This document shows, in pieces, positions 23,328 through 53,700 of a stretch of 64,000 nt of DNA (position 1 is the stretch's first letter; every line of letters starts with the position of its first letter). The DNA comes from Paramacrobiotus metropolitanus (taxonomy: Eukaryota > Tardigrada > Eutardigrada > Parachela > Macrobiotidae), in contig NW_026570222.1 of assembly GCF_019649055.1 (NCBI RefSeq), positions 3,038,001 to 3,102,000 of the forward strand. The letters are read 5' to 3'. The notes beneath the pieces are model-generated. The model saw only the letters and a program-made list of their open reading frames with translations, was not told where the DNA came from and made no database searches. The translations under genes and the position numbers were made by a program.

Positions 23328-24602
23328 TATTCCAACTACACAACAGACAGAACTGCACAGAATTTGCAAAATCGCAGTATTTCGGCCTTATCTCGCAATA
23401 TACTATGTATGAACAGTCAAAACTGGCATGGATTGCCCAACCAACACACTGCATGTAGTGTTTTTAGAGCATAGATTACGCGTTACAGCAATGTCTCAAG
23501 AATGGAATGATATTATAAAAAACTCGAAACACACACACGTTTTAAAGAAAAAGCTAAAAATATTGGAACAATTATATTTGACATCGCAAGGCTCATAGCA
23601 TTTTCGTGAAGTTGTTCTACGCGCATGCACCCCGATAAAAATGAACCTATGCTGCATGATGTTTCCGTTCGTAATCTGGAATTGCTTTGGCGCGCCATTT
23701 TAACGACGTCCTACAATAGCATTCAAATAAACGACGGGCTCATGCACGCAAGAATTGCGCTACCTTCAATACGAGTAGCATACAGAGTCACATCAGTCAT
23801 GTAACGCTATCTTCAAAGATTTTTTCACACACCGCATCGCCTAAGCATCGTGGTTTATTCGGAAGTAAGCGTAGTAATTCCTTAACACGGGTAACAAATA
23901 TGAACAACCAACATGAAACAAATCGCTAAAACCTTTAAAACATCCAAAATCAAATTCCCAGAAAAATGGTCAAAAGCTGCAATAATAGAGAACATTCTGA
24001 GCAGTAATAAAAAAGACCAATTAAACACATCAATAGCTGCACTAGAAGGATAACTAACAAAGCGTAAAACGAACACAACCTATATATTAGCTCAACAAAT
24101 ACGGAAGTCAAATCGTATTCAACTGCACTTATATCCAGAAATCCAGATTCAACAATCTTAATGAACCACCCCGCCACTGTTGCCGATTTAATATACACAA
24201 AATAAAAACAATAAAACGTGCACATGCGCCCGCGTAATTCACTCCGACGAGCTAAATCCTCTTCGTAGAACAACAGTTCTTTATGGATGGAAACTTTCTC
24301 AATCACAATCCGGAATGCTTGTCCCAACGACTCAATAATAATTCATTCCACACCAACATTCTTTCGCCGCCAGTTTTAGGGTATGTTAAACTAGAAATCA
24401 CTTCCTCCAGGTTTCTTTGATGATAAGTTATCGTCCACCGACAATCGGATTAACTTCTTTCTGCTGGTTTCAGTCTGCAAATTGAGACAAATTAACGGTC
24501 GATAAGTGAGACGTCCAATTTGTACGTGTTTAAATCAAGATTATAGCGTGCCTATCTACTTCAAGTACTGTACAAATTGCATTATCGTCTGTTATCAAAA
24601 TT
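23328..24602. other. Intergenic region, SLC22-type gene 2 / Scribble
   Basis: This contains the presumed transporter promoter and Scribble 3' UTR. A 125-codon minus-strand ORF (23950-24327) rich in aromatic and aliphatic residues is present, but I could not connect it to Scribble or to any family. Confidence 0.35.
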
Positions 24603-42430
<17,828 letters not shown>

Positions 42431-44780
42431 TTCGACGGTCTTGATGGTATCCAGAAAGTAATAGGCGACAAAATAATGTTAATTGTTCATCCCGATGACA
42501 TGCAGTTCTCCTGACTGAGAATATTATGAATTCAAATGAAATGCACCAGCACGCTTTGGGCACTAAGTCAACGATCCAGAGCGTAAAATCTACAAAATCG
42601 GATCATGAAGAGTGTCAGTGGACGGGAAACCTGATGTCATCAAATAATCAGGGATTTATTGCTTCACAGGTCAATACAGCGCTTAAGTGGATGGGGATAG
42701 GAAGATAGGGAAACCGGAAAACTAACGCACAATCTCTGGTATTGGCCCAATCAAATCGACGTACTGTATATCGCTAACTTATCCATCCTCTTGCCACAGT
42801 ATTGACCCTCACACATATCCACATTCTCGCACATTGTACCATGCGTAATAGTTGTAGAGTCTGATAACGAGCCCGTAGAATTCCACTGAAAACACCACAC
42901 CAAATAAGAACCATAAAAATATTACGGTGATAAAAGGACATTCAGACGTTTGAGATCCGTTCCATAGGCATATATAATACCATGTCATATCGCATTCAAA
43001 ACTACGGCACTCAAAATGCTGCAACTTTCATTTTGAAATACTTGCTTAACCAGTTTGAGTTAACCACATCCTCCTACCACCGGCAACGGTACCGCTTGTA
43101 GCCTTGTAGCGGCAAGCGAGCCGCCCGATACCGATTAAGACTGTCCGACTGACTGGGAGCCGTAAACGTTTTGCATGATTTTGCACTTCACGATTGCATC
43201 CAAACATTTTATTAATTTTAAGAACTTTTTGTGAAGATTGTGGATAATTAATAAGTACTTTTAAGAAGGAGTAGGTACAGTACAATTAAGTACTTACTCA
43301 GTCAGTAGTTAAAAAGAGTACAAGCGGGGAAAAATTATCAACGGAAAGCAAAAATATCAATAATTGGTTTCATATTACGTACAGTACGTATGGGAATTTG
43401 ACATTAATACTGTACGAACTACAAAGTATAAAATATAGATATATAGATATTATCATAATAATTTTATCACATTAATGAACTGATCGAGTAAAAGTTAGTA
43501 CCGTACGCAGTTTCTAGTAATTAATAAATGGTGCTTTAATTTTCTGTTTTGTTTTCAGTTTCAGTAAGTACTCGTACTGTTCTTTCTTATCTACTGGGTA
43601 GTGCTAACTCGCTCGCAATGAATTATTTCGTGTTACTGTATTATAAAATACGTATCTGCTCTACATGCATCATAGTGCACACATCTATATGTATATTCCA
43701 TCCTATAATATATTATTACTTAACAGAAGTCGTTTACTCCATAGTCGACAACTCGACATGTCCCGCTTGGTCACCAAACTCGCGAAGAAGATACGAAGGG
43801 AAGCATGCCAGATACGTAAGACGGAGTAGCTGCGTCAGCGGATCCAACGCAGGAAGGCTTCTTCTGACATGGGAACAGCACCATCTTCTTTGTCAGCTAA
43901 TTAAGTCGAAATGTTGTGTACAATTATGCCCTTATTCCCGCGGTCCACCGAGGCTGTGTATTACCAGTAAAAAGCATTTACAGAGGTACTTTACTTTTAC
44001 AGAAAACTTATACCGCCGCCGCCGGACTGTTTTATACCGCCGGATCTGAATTACCGGTATAAGTCCACGATATTCAACACACATACAATTCTCTCGAGTT
44101 CGATGATTTTTGCCAAATTCTAAACCTCACGACGCGGCTTCCGTGCTGTTTTAGTTTTTCGGGACTAGTCAAATATATTCCAATATTAAACTTCAAAATT
44201 GGGTAATTGTATTTTTTGAAATTAGTACTTGCAAATACCTATGTAATAATTATTACTTACTCGTATTTTCGAATGGGCGACAATACATACGAATACCGGT
44301 GGCGACATGCATTGTAAATTTACCTATAGAAGTAGTACTGATTGTACAGTAAGAATAGCCTATACAGTGAAGTGAAGTACAGTAAGTATAGCCTATAATG
44401 CATTTTGCCAGGAGGTAACGGTAAAATTTTATGCTGCTCCTATTAATTAAAATCTCTTTGTATTGATATCTAATGTATTGTATCTCGTACTACTTGCATC
44501 AAACGAATGTAGGAAAATGGATGACCGGCGTTGGCCACATCACGCATGCAGTACTACATAATGGGAGTGCGTAAGTCTGGAAAACTCGAGACCGTTACGA
44601 AAACGAAACGGAACAAACAAAAGAAATCGCGAAATATAACAAATCAGCTTTCGAATTAGATCAAACTACAAAAACTTTTGAAATGTGTAATATAAATGAA
44701 TAATTCAACATACAACCACGAAAGTAAGGTACTGTCATACAAATTCTTAGCAGCGGATTAATCTGCTTTTTGTAGCCGGG
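42431..44780. other. Intergenic region, Scribble 5' / YTHDF 3'
   Basis: This should contain the Scribble promoter and the YTHDF 3' UTR. A 166-codon plus-strand ORF (43549-44049) has no family resemblance. A short start MSRLVTKLAKKIRREACQI at 43758, followed by C|GTAAGA, could be an exon of a small gene, but no convincing partner exon was found. A short duplicated motif (ACAGTAAGWATAGCCTATA) occurs near 44346 and 44379. Confidence 0.35.
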
Positions 44781-47700
44781 TCAGTTTTTTCTTTGGTATG
44801 ACGGATTGCTTTGCTTTGTTGTTGAATTACAGCGCTCCACAAAGCTATCCAACAGACTAGTTCGATGCGCGTATGTTTGAATTATTTTGGCCATTTGTTT
44901 AGCGTCCTGGCTTGGCACTTCAGAACAATCCCGCGCACTGACAACGGACCGTTTATTGTTTCCCAGACCGACGGAGATCTGTTCGAATAAATGCACTGGA
45001 ACATCTATAACAAAAAGGATCTGCTTAACCAAGACCATTAGCTGCACGAAAAATTGCGAAATGTGTCGAATGTTCGGAAATGGAAAATGATATACCAACA
45101 AAATTTATATACAAGTATTATCCAAAATTTGTGGTTTCTGCGTTGCGAGTTGATGGGTGACACAAATACAGTGCTTATACGATATAATTAAAGCAAATAT
45201 ATAGCACACTGGCCATATTAACAGTACTTAAGCATTTTACTGGCTTCATTTTATTATAACTGAAAAAGGAATACTCCAAGAAGTATGCAAAATATAATCG
45301 CACCTTTCAGAAATATCCATTTGACCCTAAACTGAGCCTTCCATCGATCCCACGACGATAAGTCTGTTCTGTCGGGACATTCCAATCCGGACAACAGTTC
45401 CGCCATTCCACATATTTGGTCGCTACCGCTGAAAGCAAAAAACAAGTACACCGGGCCAAGATTCGCCTGCTCGCTGAAGACCGCGTCTAAGCGTTGATTT
45501 CCGGCATCCGTAGTGGACCATGCATTGTGTGCCACCGAATACAGCAGATCGTCTTCGGTATGACCGCGCGCCAAGAAAAACCGGGCATTTTTGAAGTTCA
45601 GAACCAGTACACCGGGATTGTATTTGTTATCGATTCGCAACTGTTCGACGAACTCTTGTGGTGGCAACTGTTCGTAGCGGTCCGGCAAGGAAAATCCCAG
45701 CAGTTTAGCCATGGATGTCTTTCCCCGTTGCACCGGCTTACACTGGTACTGGAAACGATCTTCCGAAAAATCACCCTGTCGTTCACCTGTGAAAGCAGCG
45801 AAAATAACCTACAAAGGTCAAAATAATCCAGAAAATTAGTGGGCGCTATCTTACTGTGGAAAAACCGCTCCTGATTATGGCTTTGCTGCATTTGTATATA
45901 AGCCGGTATAAAGCTCTTGCGGTCAATTTCCGGCTGAGAATGTCCAAAAGTGTCCGACTCACTCCGCTGCAAGATACGGATGCGACCGGGGTAAGATGGA
46001 GCAGTGTCTGCGTAGCCTGCGCTCAGCGGCTGCGGTCCGAGCACTGTGCTGCGAGAATGCGGAGGCGGGGCGGTGGCCTTCGGAATAACCAGGACCGGTG
46101 CCGCTTTCGGCCGGATCACCGTGCTGTTGCGGCCACTTTTTGGTCCACTGACAATGGAAGCCCAGCTCTTTGGAGGTGGTGGCGTATCACGGTCAAAACT
46201 GCTGAAGGAAATGATTTTTGGCGATCCAGATGATCGACTGGAATGTGCTCCTTCGCTGGATTTTGCAGGCGAGCTAATACTGTGATCTCCACTCGAAACC
46301 GAACCATTCTGCAGAATTCAACGTTCAGTTACGATTTATACCAACATACCGAATTAGCCAACAACGCTTTTTCAACATTCACAAAAGCAAACTTTAAAGT
46401 ATAACCCCACAAGGCAGCGTAGTAATTATAATTAATTCATATTAATGGATAAATCGCTAACGAAACAGACAAGCAGGATCTCATAGTCTGAAATAAAAAT
46501 TGCGCTTTATGCGATGCAGCCACTGCACCACATTAAACTGATTCGCTGATGGCAAATAGAAAGTACGCAATCATTTGTTTACTGGTGGAGTAGTACATAA
46601 CTTGTTGGCTTGACCTTACCATGCGGATTTCTTATAGTTCTGAGCCATTCGCCAAACAACCGTCTTCCATTTATATAATCAAGCCATCTAACTGGCTAAC
46701 ACTTATAACGGGCAACGGAAACTGGCTCATACGGAAATATTGTTCACCCAATCGACCGAAGAAATACAGCACCAGCAGAACTATATATACTAAACCACTC
46801 GTACAGGAACAGGAAACACGAAAGGCGGTACAACCCAGATCATACTCGTACAGCACCAATACCAGAGGAGGAAATCCCCCGTTACACTCCCCTCTTACCA
46901 GACTGAAAACAGCATGTTTTCAGGAAAACAAAACAAAAACAAACAATTGATTGGTTAACAAGAAAAGCAGACTCGTATACAAGAAAATACACTAAAAGCT
47001 AGACATAAACAGACCAAACAAGCGAAAAGTATGTATAGTAATAAGTATAAGATTAGTACATATACGACCGTTAGGCGTTGGGATGGTAGTCGGAGTCGTC
47101 GGATTCATCTGTCAGGTCGTCGACATCTTCCTCCTCCATAGGCCATGGGTCCCCCAGTATTTCGTGGAGCGGGAATCCGTAGATTACGGGTTCCTCAGCA
47201 GTGTCACGGCGGGCGCGGCGGGTGGTTGTGGTAACGCGATTATGCTGAATAGGTCGTCCCCATTTGTCGTACTTAGATGTTGGGATGGGGCATGGTGGCG
47301 GATTACGGAGAGCGGCGAGTTCGCGAGCTTTGGCTTTAAATACTTCCGTGGCTAGCTCGGGAAAGCGGCGTGGAAGAGTGGGATCCACGAGATCTTCCCG
47401 TCCGATTGCAATGGAGTCCATTGTATAACGCATCAAGGTGAACGTTGGGGTCGCTTTGTGTTCTTGTGCGGTGACGTCCGGTGGGGTTGGTGGAGTAGGA
47501 ATCATCGGGACTTCCGGTTCCGGTGCTGGGATTTCCGGTGATGGTGTGCGTTCCGACGTAGGAATCATTTGGAGGCCCAGGTAATGGCGACTTCCGTTGC
47601 TGCTTGGTCGTGTCAGTTTGTCCAGTTTGCCATGGGTGGCTGGGAAGGCCCGACGTATGGCAAATCCGATTCTTCGTTCCGTTACGATGGGAGAGATTCT

Positions 47701-50700
47701 GTACAAATACTCAACAAGAATTTTAGCGTTGATGTAACGATGCCTGTTAGAGCGTTCAAAGGTAATCGTTTGGCAATTGGCGCGGAGCCACGCCACAAGC
47801 TGGTTCTGTACGCGGGCATGCTGTGCACGAGGCATTTGTATGCAGTTATTCGAAAAAAAGATTTACTGACAATGTAACTGAACAATGTAAAAGAATGCAA
47901 ATGCAGATGATTCTGGTGGATTTAGAAGATGAAGTTGCGGTGAGCATGCAGCTTAACTGAGACAGTGATGACTGGCCGGTGGCTATTTTAAGATCGGCCA
48001 AGCCAGGAGGCAGGGCTTAGAAAGAACGATAGGAAGGGGAGAGGATCGGGCCAAAGTTGCTGGCCTAATAAAATCAAGAGGTGCTTCATCGGGCCAAATG
48101 GTCAGGCGAATTATGGCGAAGTTGGTTGATCTCCCTGTGCGAATTTCTGTACGCGACGGAAGCTTTCAACAGCCTTTGTCTGTCCGTTAACGCTATGATG
48201 TACGGTATACGGTAGATAATATAGTCAGTAATACATAGCAAAAGGGAAACATAAGTTTTATAAACAAAAAACAATTACATTACAGACCAAAAGAAACAAT
48301 GATAATTATCTATGATGATTGTTTAATATTATCGTAGGAAAAAAGTGAATATTTTCACTATCTGCGCCATACTGTACGTGTTCAAAAGTTTCGCAAGCAG
48401 TGCCGTGAGCGGCCGGTCCTGACTAACTTATACTACCTAACTGGCGAGTTGGCTAACAGAGCGCTGAACTAGTACTGATTTCCTATACAAAAGTCAAATT
48501 ATTATTTACAAAACAACAAACATAAGTATTCTGTTTTTGGGATTTTGGAAAAAATTTAGTAAGGTATAAGTAGTTTATTTCTGTAATTTTTGCGGAAAGT
48601 TTGTATTTTACATATGAACTGGTTAAGACATTCCGTAATAATTTGAGAAAAGAATATTGATGTACAAGAGCAACTGATAACCGCTTCGACTACCGAACTG
48701 CTGATCGATAATTCTGATAATTAAGAGGAGACACAGTTAGAGGAAGGATAGTTCACGTTTCTAGTATGGACAAATTTGCGCGAGCAGCAGTTTATTTTTG
48801 TTTAATTTATGTTAGATTATTCAAAATACTTACCAAAAGGCCCACGGTGCAGCGAGCAGAGCATAGCTTTACTGATGATCTCCATCTTGGTAATCCAGAT
48901 ACTTCCGTAGTGCTACCCCTTTTTTTTGTTATTTTAAGTCAGATTTCAGTTTTACTTTCACATTACATACAGGCACCCGTAGGACATACCTGTATTCACC
49001 ACAACAGAATAGAGGACGAAACAAGGGCAGGCGTCTATAGCCATCCCGTCTATTGCGCGAAATATGATAGCAATGCTCATGCATAGAGTATAATTACTGT
49101 AATTGATTTTTTTCTGACATCTGAGTTTCGGTAGCTTTATCGGCGTTGAGAAGTGGATATAACTGGATCGTTGTCTCAGTTGGTGCCGTTGGGTGCTCGT
49201 GCTCAGGCTGCGTTGCAAGGTGCCGTACATTATACTGACGCATGTACAGGATTATTTTTTCCAAAATTTTGAAGCGAACTGCGATAAATACCATTACACA
49301 AACCGATAAAGTAGCAAGTATCCACAGAAAGATTTGCCGCAAATATCCAAAGAAAGAATTTGTCGAAACTGTTTCCTGCGCATATTGACCCACACTTTGC
49401 ATTAATGTACCGCCGTTAACATCATTAAAAAATTGCATATTATTTAAAATTTGCTGGGAGGATGTGTCCAAGATTTGTTCAAATAAACTTTCGGAATTAT
49501 CCGTTTCAGCTCGAAAAATCGCGTTATCATGATGCTCCCTAGCATTAATCACACTGGACCAAGGCGCCCAATCGGTGCCATTAAAGTAGTGAAACTGTTC
49601 ATTAATATTAGCTGCAGCAGGAGGGTATCGGCAGGCTGCGACAGATGACAGAGAGATTCCGTCGTGACCGATGTAAAACGACTGTCCGTTCAACTCGACG
49701 GTGGGATGAACACCGCATTCTGTATGCTTAGCTGACACTGATGCTGTGATTACCTTACAGCGGGATAACAACGCGTTCTTTCCATACATTACAAGGTGCA
49801 TGCATTTCGTAAAATTAATGGCTTTAGCTGCTAAGACTGGACTGTACGATGAAAGTAAATTCAGTAAGAGGATTTTCTGTTGGTCGGCAAGACAGTCCGT
49901 TTGCTGTAAGTCTTGCGAAAGGCGATTTAAACGAGCGGTATTTCTATCCTCGTAATGTTGGAAGTGAGCCGATAAAAATACGGCAATACTCTCTTCTGTC
50001 TCCCTGACTGCACTTACAACTTTGTTAGATTTTGCAATCGTAAAATTTGCAAAGAGGTGCGGTTCTGACTGAACTGGATGTAAACTGAGAGAACACTGAT
50101 CTACTTTCTGCTTCGAGATAACAAAATCGATCTGACGTTCGGCATCAGCGAGCCGGTAATTTGAGTTATTCTTCTCATCAAAGAAATGTGATAGCCGAGC
50201 TGTACCGTTATAAACGTTCGTAAATTCGCAAGCTGACTTATCTGACGGCTTTTCCCAGACAAACGTTGAATCATGAAAAATTGCTTCACCCGCGTTTACG
50301 TTATCCGATAGTTTACCAAGAGGACCGAGCACAGTAGAATTATACACATGCAGTTTGACAGACTCGAGAAAGCAATTTGTAATTTTTGTTTTTACTGTTC
50401 TTAAGTAAGCCCACTTCGGCTCAGGTTTTGCACTGAACTGCCATGCGTTACCTTCCTTGACCATAGTGGAACCAAAGCAGGACATAGTTTTTGTCATTTG
50501 CCAGCAGGTGGACGGCTGTAAAATGATGGTTTCCCGGTACGGCGTGGTATCGGTGGACCCGGTCCAAAAGGTGTCAACTTGGACTCCTTCATCCCACGCA
50601 CGGCAGCTGTAACCTTCGACGATGCGTTTTGTTGCGTCCTGATATAGCTGATAGGCGACAGTGGTGCCGGTGGCTTTCAGCGGTGGTAAATTACAAGTTG

Positions 50701-53700
50701 AGAAACGGGTAAGGGAGACGGTGCCGTGGACAACAGGAGAACGGCAATCACACAGGGTAGCAGTGAGCGGAAGCGACGGGAGCACGTAGTGCACGACGAA
50801 AACGTAGACGAGGAGTAGGAGATTCATTATGCTGAAAATATGGCTTTCACAAAAAGATTATTATTTAAGTAATGCAGGCAGTGAGGCAAGGTATCGGTCT
50901 GGGACGCGTCTTAAGCGCTTAGATTGTCTGACGTCAGCGGCTGCGGCTACCGGTTTAACGGGCTCGTAGTCTAAATCTGAATCGGATGTTGATGAGCTGC
51001 TGCTACTCTGTTCTGGCGAATCACTGCGGCTGAAGCGCTGATCTGCTGCATCATTTTCCCGTAAGTAAAATGGCTTTAGCCGTTCTACGTGCACAATGCG
51101 AGGATCATCCGAATCGTCAGGTAACGCGATTTTATAATTCACTGCACTAGTTTTTTCGAGAATTTTAAAAGGGCCTAACCATTGTGAGAGCAACTTCGTG
51201 GTGAGACTTTCAGCGCTAACAGGACGCCATTCTAAAACAAGATCTCCTTTCTGAAATTCATGAGCTGGGCTACGGTTCTCATTGAAGCGCGGTGCTTGCT
51301 GATCGTATAGCTGATTGACCTTTACTAACGCAATTTCACGCGCTTCATTCATCCAGTTCTGTACGGCAGCAGCGTATTCGGCCTGATCTATTGCTGCATC
51401 ATTTTGTGGCTGTGCTGTTATCAAGTCGAGCGGTAGCTGTGGCTGGCGGCCATAAACCAATTGAAACGCGGAAAACCCGGTGGTTTCTGACTGAGCCGTA
51501 TTCATTACGAACACAGCGAACGGTAAAATTCTGTCCCAGTTCGATTGTTGCGAATTGACAAAATGGGACATTATGTTGACCAAGGTGCGAAACGAACGCT
51601 CGGCCTGACCATCGCATTGCGGATGGTAGGCTGAGGTTAGCAAGTGTTTGATTTTCAGGTGTTTCAGGACTTCATTTAAAACAGCGCTGGTGAAGTGAGT
51701 GCCGCGGTCAGTTAAAATCTCTTTCACCATACCGTGTACCAATATAACATTTTCAACGACAAATTCGGCAGCTGTGATTGCGTCAGCATGACGGGTCGCC
51801 TTTGTTATTACGTATTTAGTGAAAGGACATATGGCTAGCAGAATGTATTTATTTCGACGTTTGGACAGCGTAAAAGGACCACAAAAGTCTATGTGCAAGC
51901 GGTGAAATGGTCCTACAATTTGTAGTGGTTGAAGAAATCCAGGTGGCTTGCAATTTGGGTGATTACGGTGTTGACAAGACGGACAGCTACGCACGTATTT
52001 AGTTACTGCTTCGATAGCGCCGGGAAAATAGTATCGCTCTTGCAGGCGTGCATACGTTCGTGCTATTCCCACATGGCCTGATGTCACTGAATCGTGAGCT
52101 TCGAATAGGACGTCGTTTATCAGCTGTTTCGGAAGGACAAGGAGTAGATGACGATTACCATCACGAATAACCTTACGATGAAGGATGTCGTTAATTACGA
52201 CATAGTAAAGGATGCGAGACTTATGCTGCTTGTGTTGTGGGTCGGAGATGATTTTACGCACGTTGATACAAAAGGCGTCATTTCGTTGCATTTCTGCGAT
52301 ATTAAGCGTCGGTTTGATTAGCAGAGGCTGTGCAAATACATTGAAAACTGGCTCACATTGGTCGGCAATAGGATACCTAGAAAGTGCATCTGCGAGCACA
52401 TTAAGTTTCCCTGGCCGATAGATGATCTCGTATTTGTAAGGCGCAAGTTGTAGCATCCACCGAAAAAGTCGATCAGGCGGATTCTTCACTTTAAGAAGCG
52501 ATTTTATGGCGGAATGGTCAGTAAAGATCTTGAACGGCTTTTCGTGCGACAAATAGAATTTAAATTTGTTGACAGCAAAAACGACGGCGTAAAGTTCCAA
52601 TTCTGTAGCAGGGTATTTTCGTTGTGCGGCATTCAGTGTCTTAGATGCGTATGCTACTGCGTGTTCCGTACCGTCTTTCTCTTGAATGAGGACAGCGCCA
52701 ACGCCAGCGTGCGAAGCATCTGTGTGCAGTTGTACTGGCTGCTCAGGATCGAAGTGGACCAATATCGGAGCGTGTAAGAGGCGGTCTTTAAGGATCTCAA
52801 AAGCAGTTTGTTGTTTGACTGTCCAAATGAACGGTGTGTCTTTCTTTGTGAGCAGCGTGAGTGGAGCGGCGATATCGGAATAATTAGGAATAAAGCGTCG
52901 AAAATAGTTCGTAAAGCCTAGCCAGGCGCGTAATTTTTTTATTGAAGTAGGAATCGGGAAATTTTGGACGGCAGCAATTTTACTGGGATCTACCGATATG
53001 CCGGCTGCTGATACCTGGTGGCCGAGAAAGGTTACCGAAAATTGGCCAAAAAAACATTTTTCAGGCTTAAGCTTAAGGCCAGCGTTTAAAAGAATTTCAA
53101 AAACGATGCGAAGGTGTCTTAAATGTTGCAAAAAATCTTTGGAGTACACAAAAAAATCGTCTACCCATATCAGCAAAAACTGTAACTTTAGATGTCCGAG
53201 AAGTTTATCAACGAGACGGCAGAACGTCGCCGGGGCGTTGCAAAGGCCGAAAGCCATGCGGTCAAATTGGAAAAGCCCGCCCGGAAAACCTGGCGCAGGG
53301 GGTACAATGAAGGCAGTCTTGTGCCTATCCTCGACGGCGATTGGTATGTTATAATACCCCGAAAAACAGTCAAGCGAGGAAAAGATGGAAGCTCCATTAA
53401 GGGAGTCAAGCATGTTGTCGATACTGCCCATTGGGTAATTGTCTTTTACCGTAACAGCGTTTAATGGTCTGCTGTCAACGACCATACGGCTATCACCACA
53501 TTTCTTTAATATTAAATGGACATTCGTTGCCCAGTCACTTTCACATGGTGAGATAACTCCCAGTTTTAATAAATTTTCAACTTGTCGATGGATTTCCTCC
53601 GCCTGCCATTTTGAAAAACGTCGCATTGGCATTTTAACTGGAGAGGCGTTCCCTGTGTCTATTTTGTGTGTCAGAAGGGGACAATACCCGAGTTCCTGAC

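Noticed and set aside
23950..24327. 125-codon minus-strand ORF with aliphatic and aromatic runs, possible extra Scribble exon or membrane protein
   Set aside because: Scribble already has a good stop at 24603, no splice sites join the two, and the composition fits A/T-rich noise.
43549..44049. 166-codon plus-strand ORF between Scribble and YTHDF
   Set aside because: It has no domain, no family resemblance and low-complexity hydrophobic/basic composition, and it spans sequence that looks non-coding.
47569..47877. Plus-strand ORF opposite ORF4 of the retrotransposon
   Set aside because: It is the shadow of ORF4; ORF4 has the directional domain features and the element's strand.
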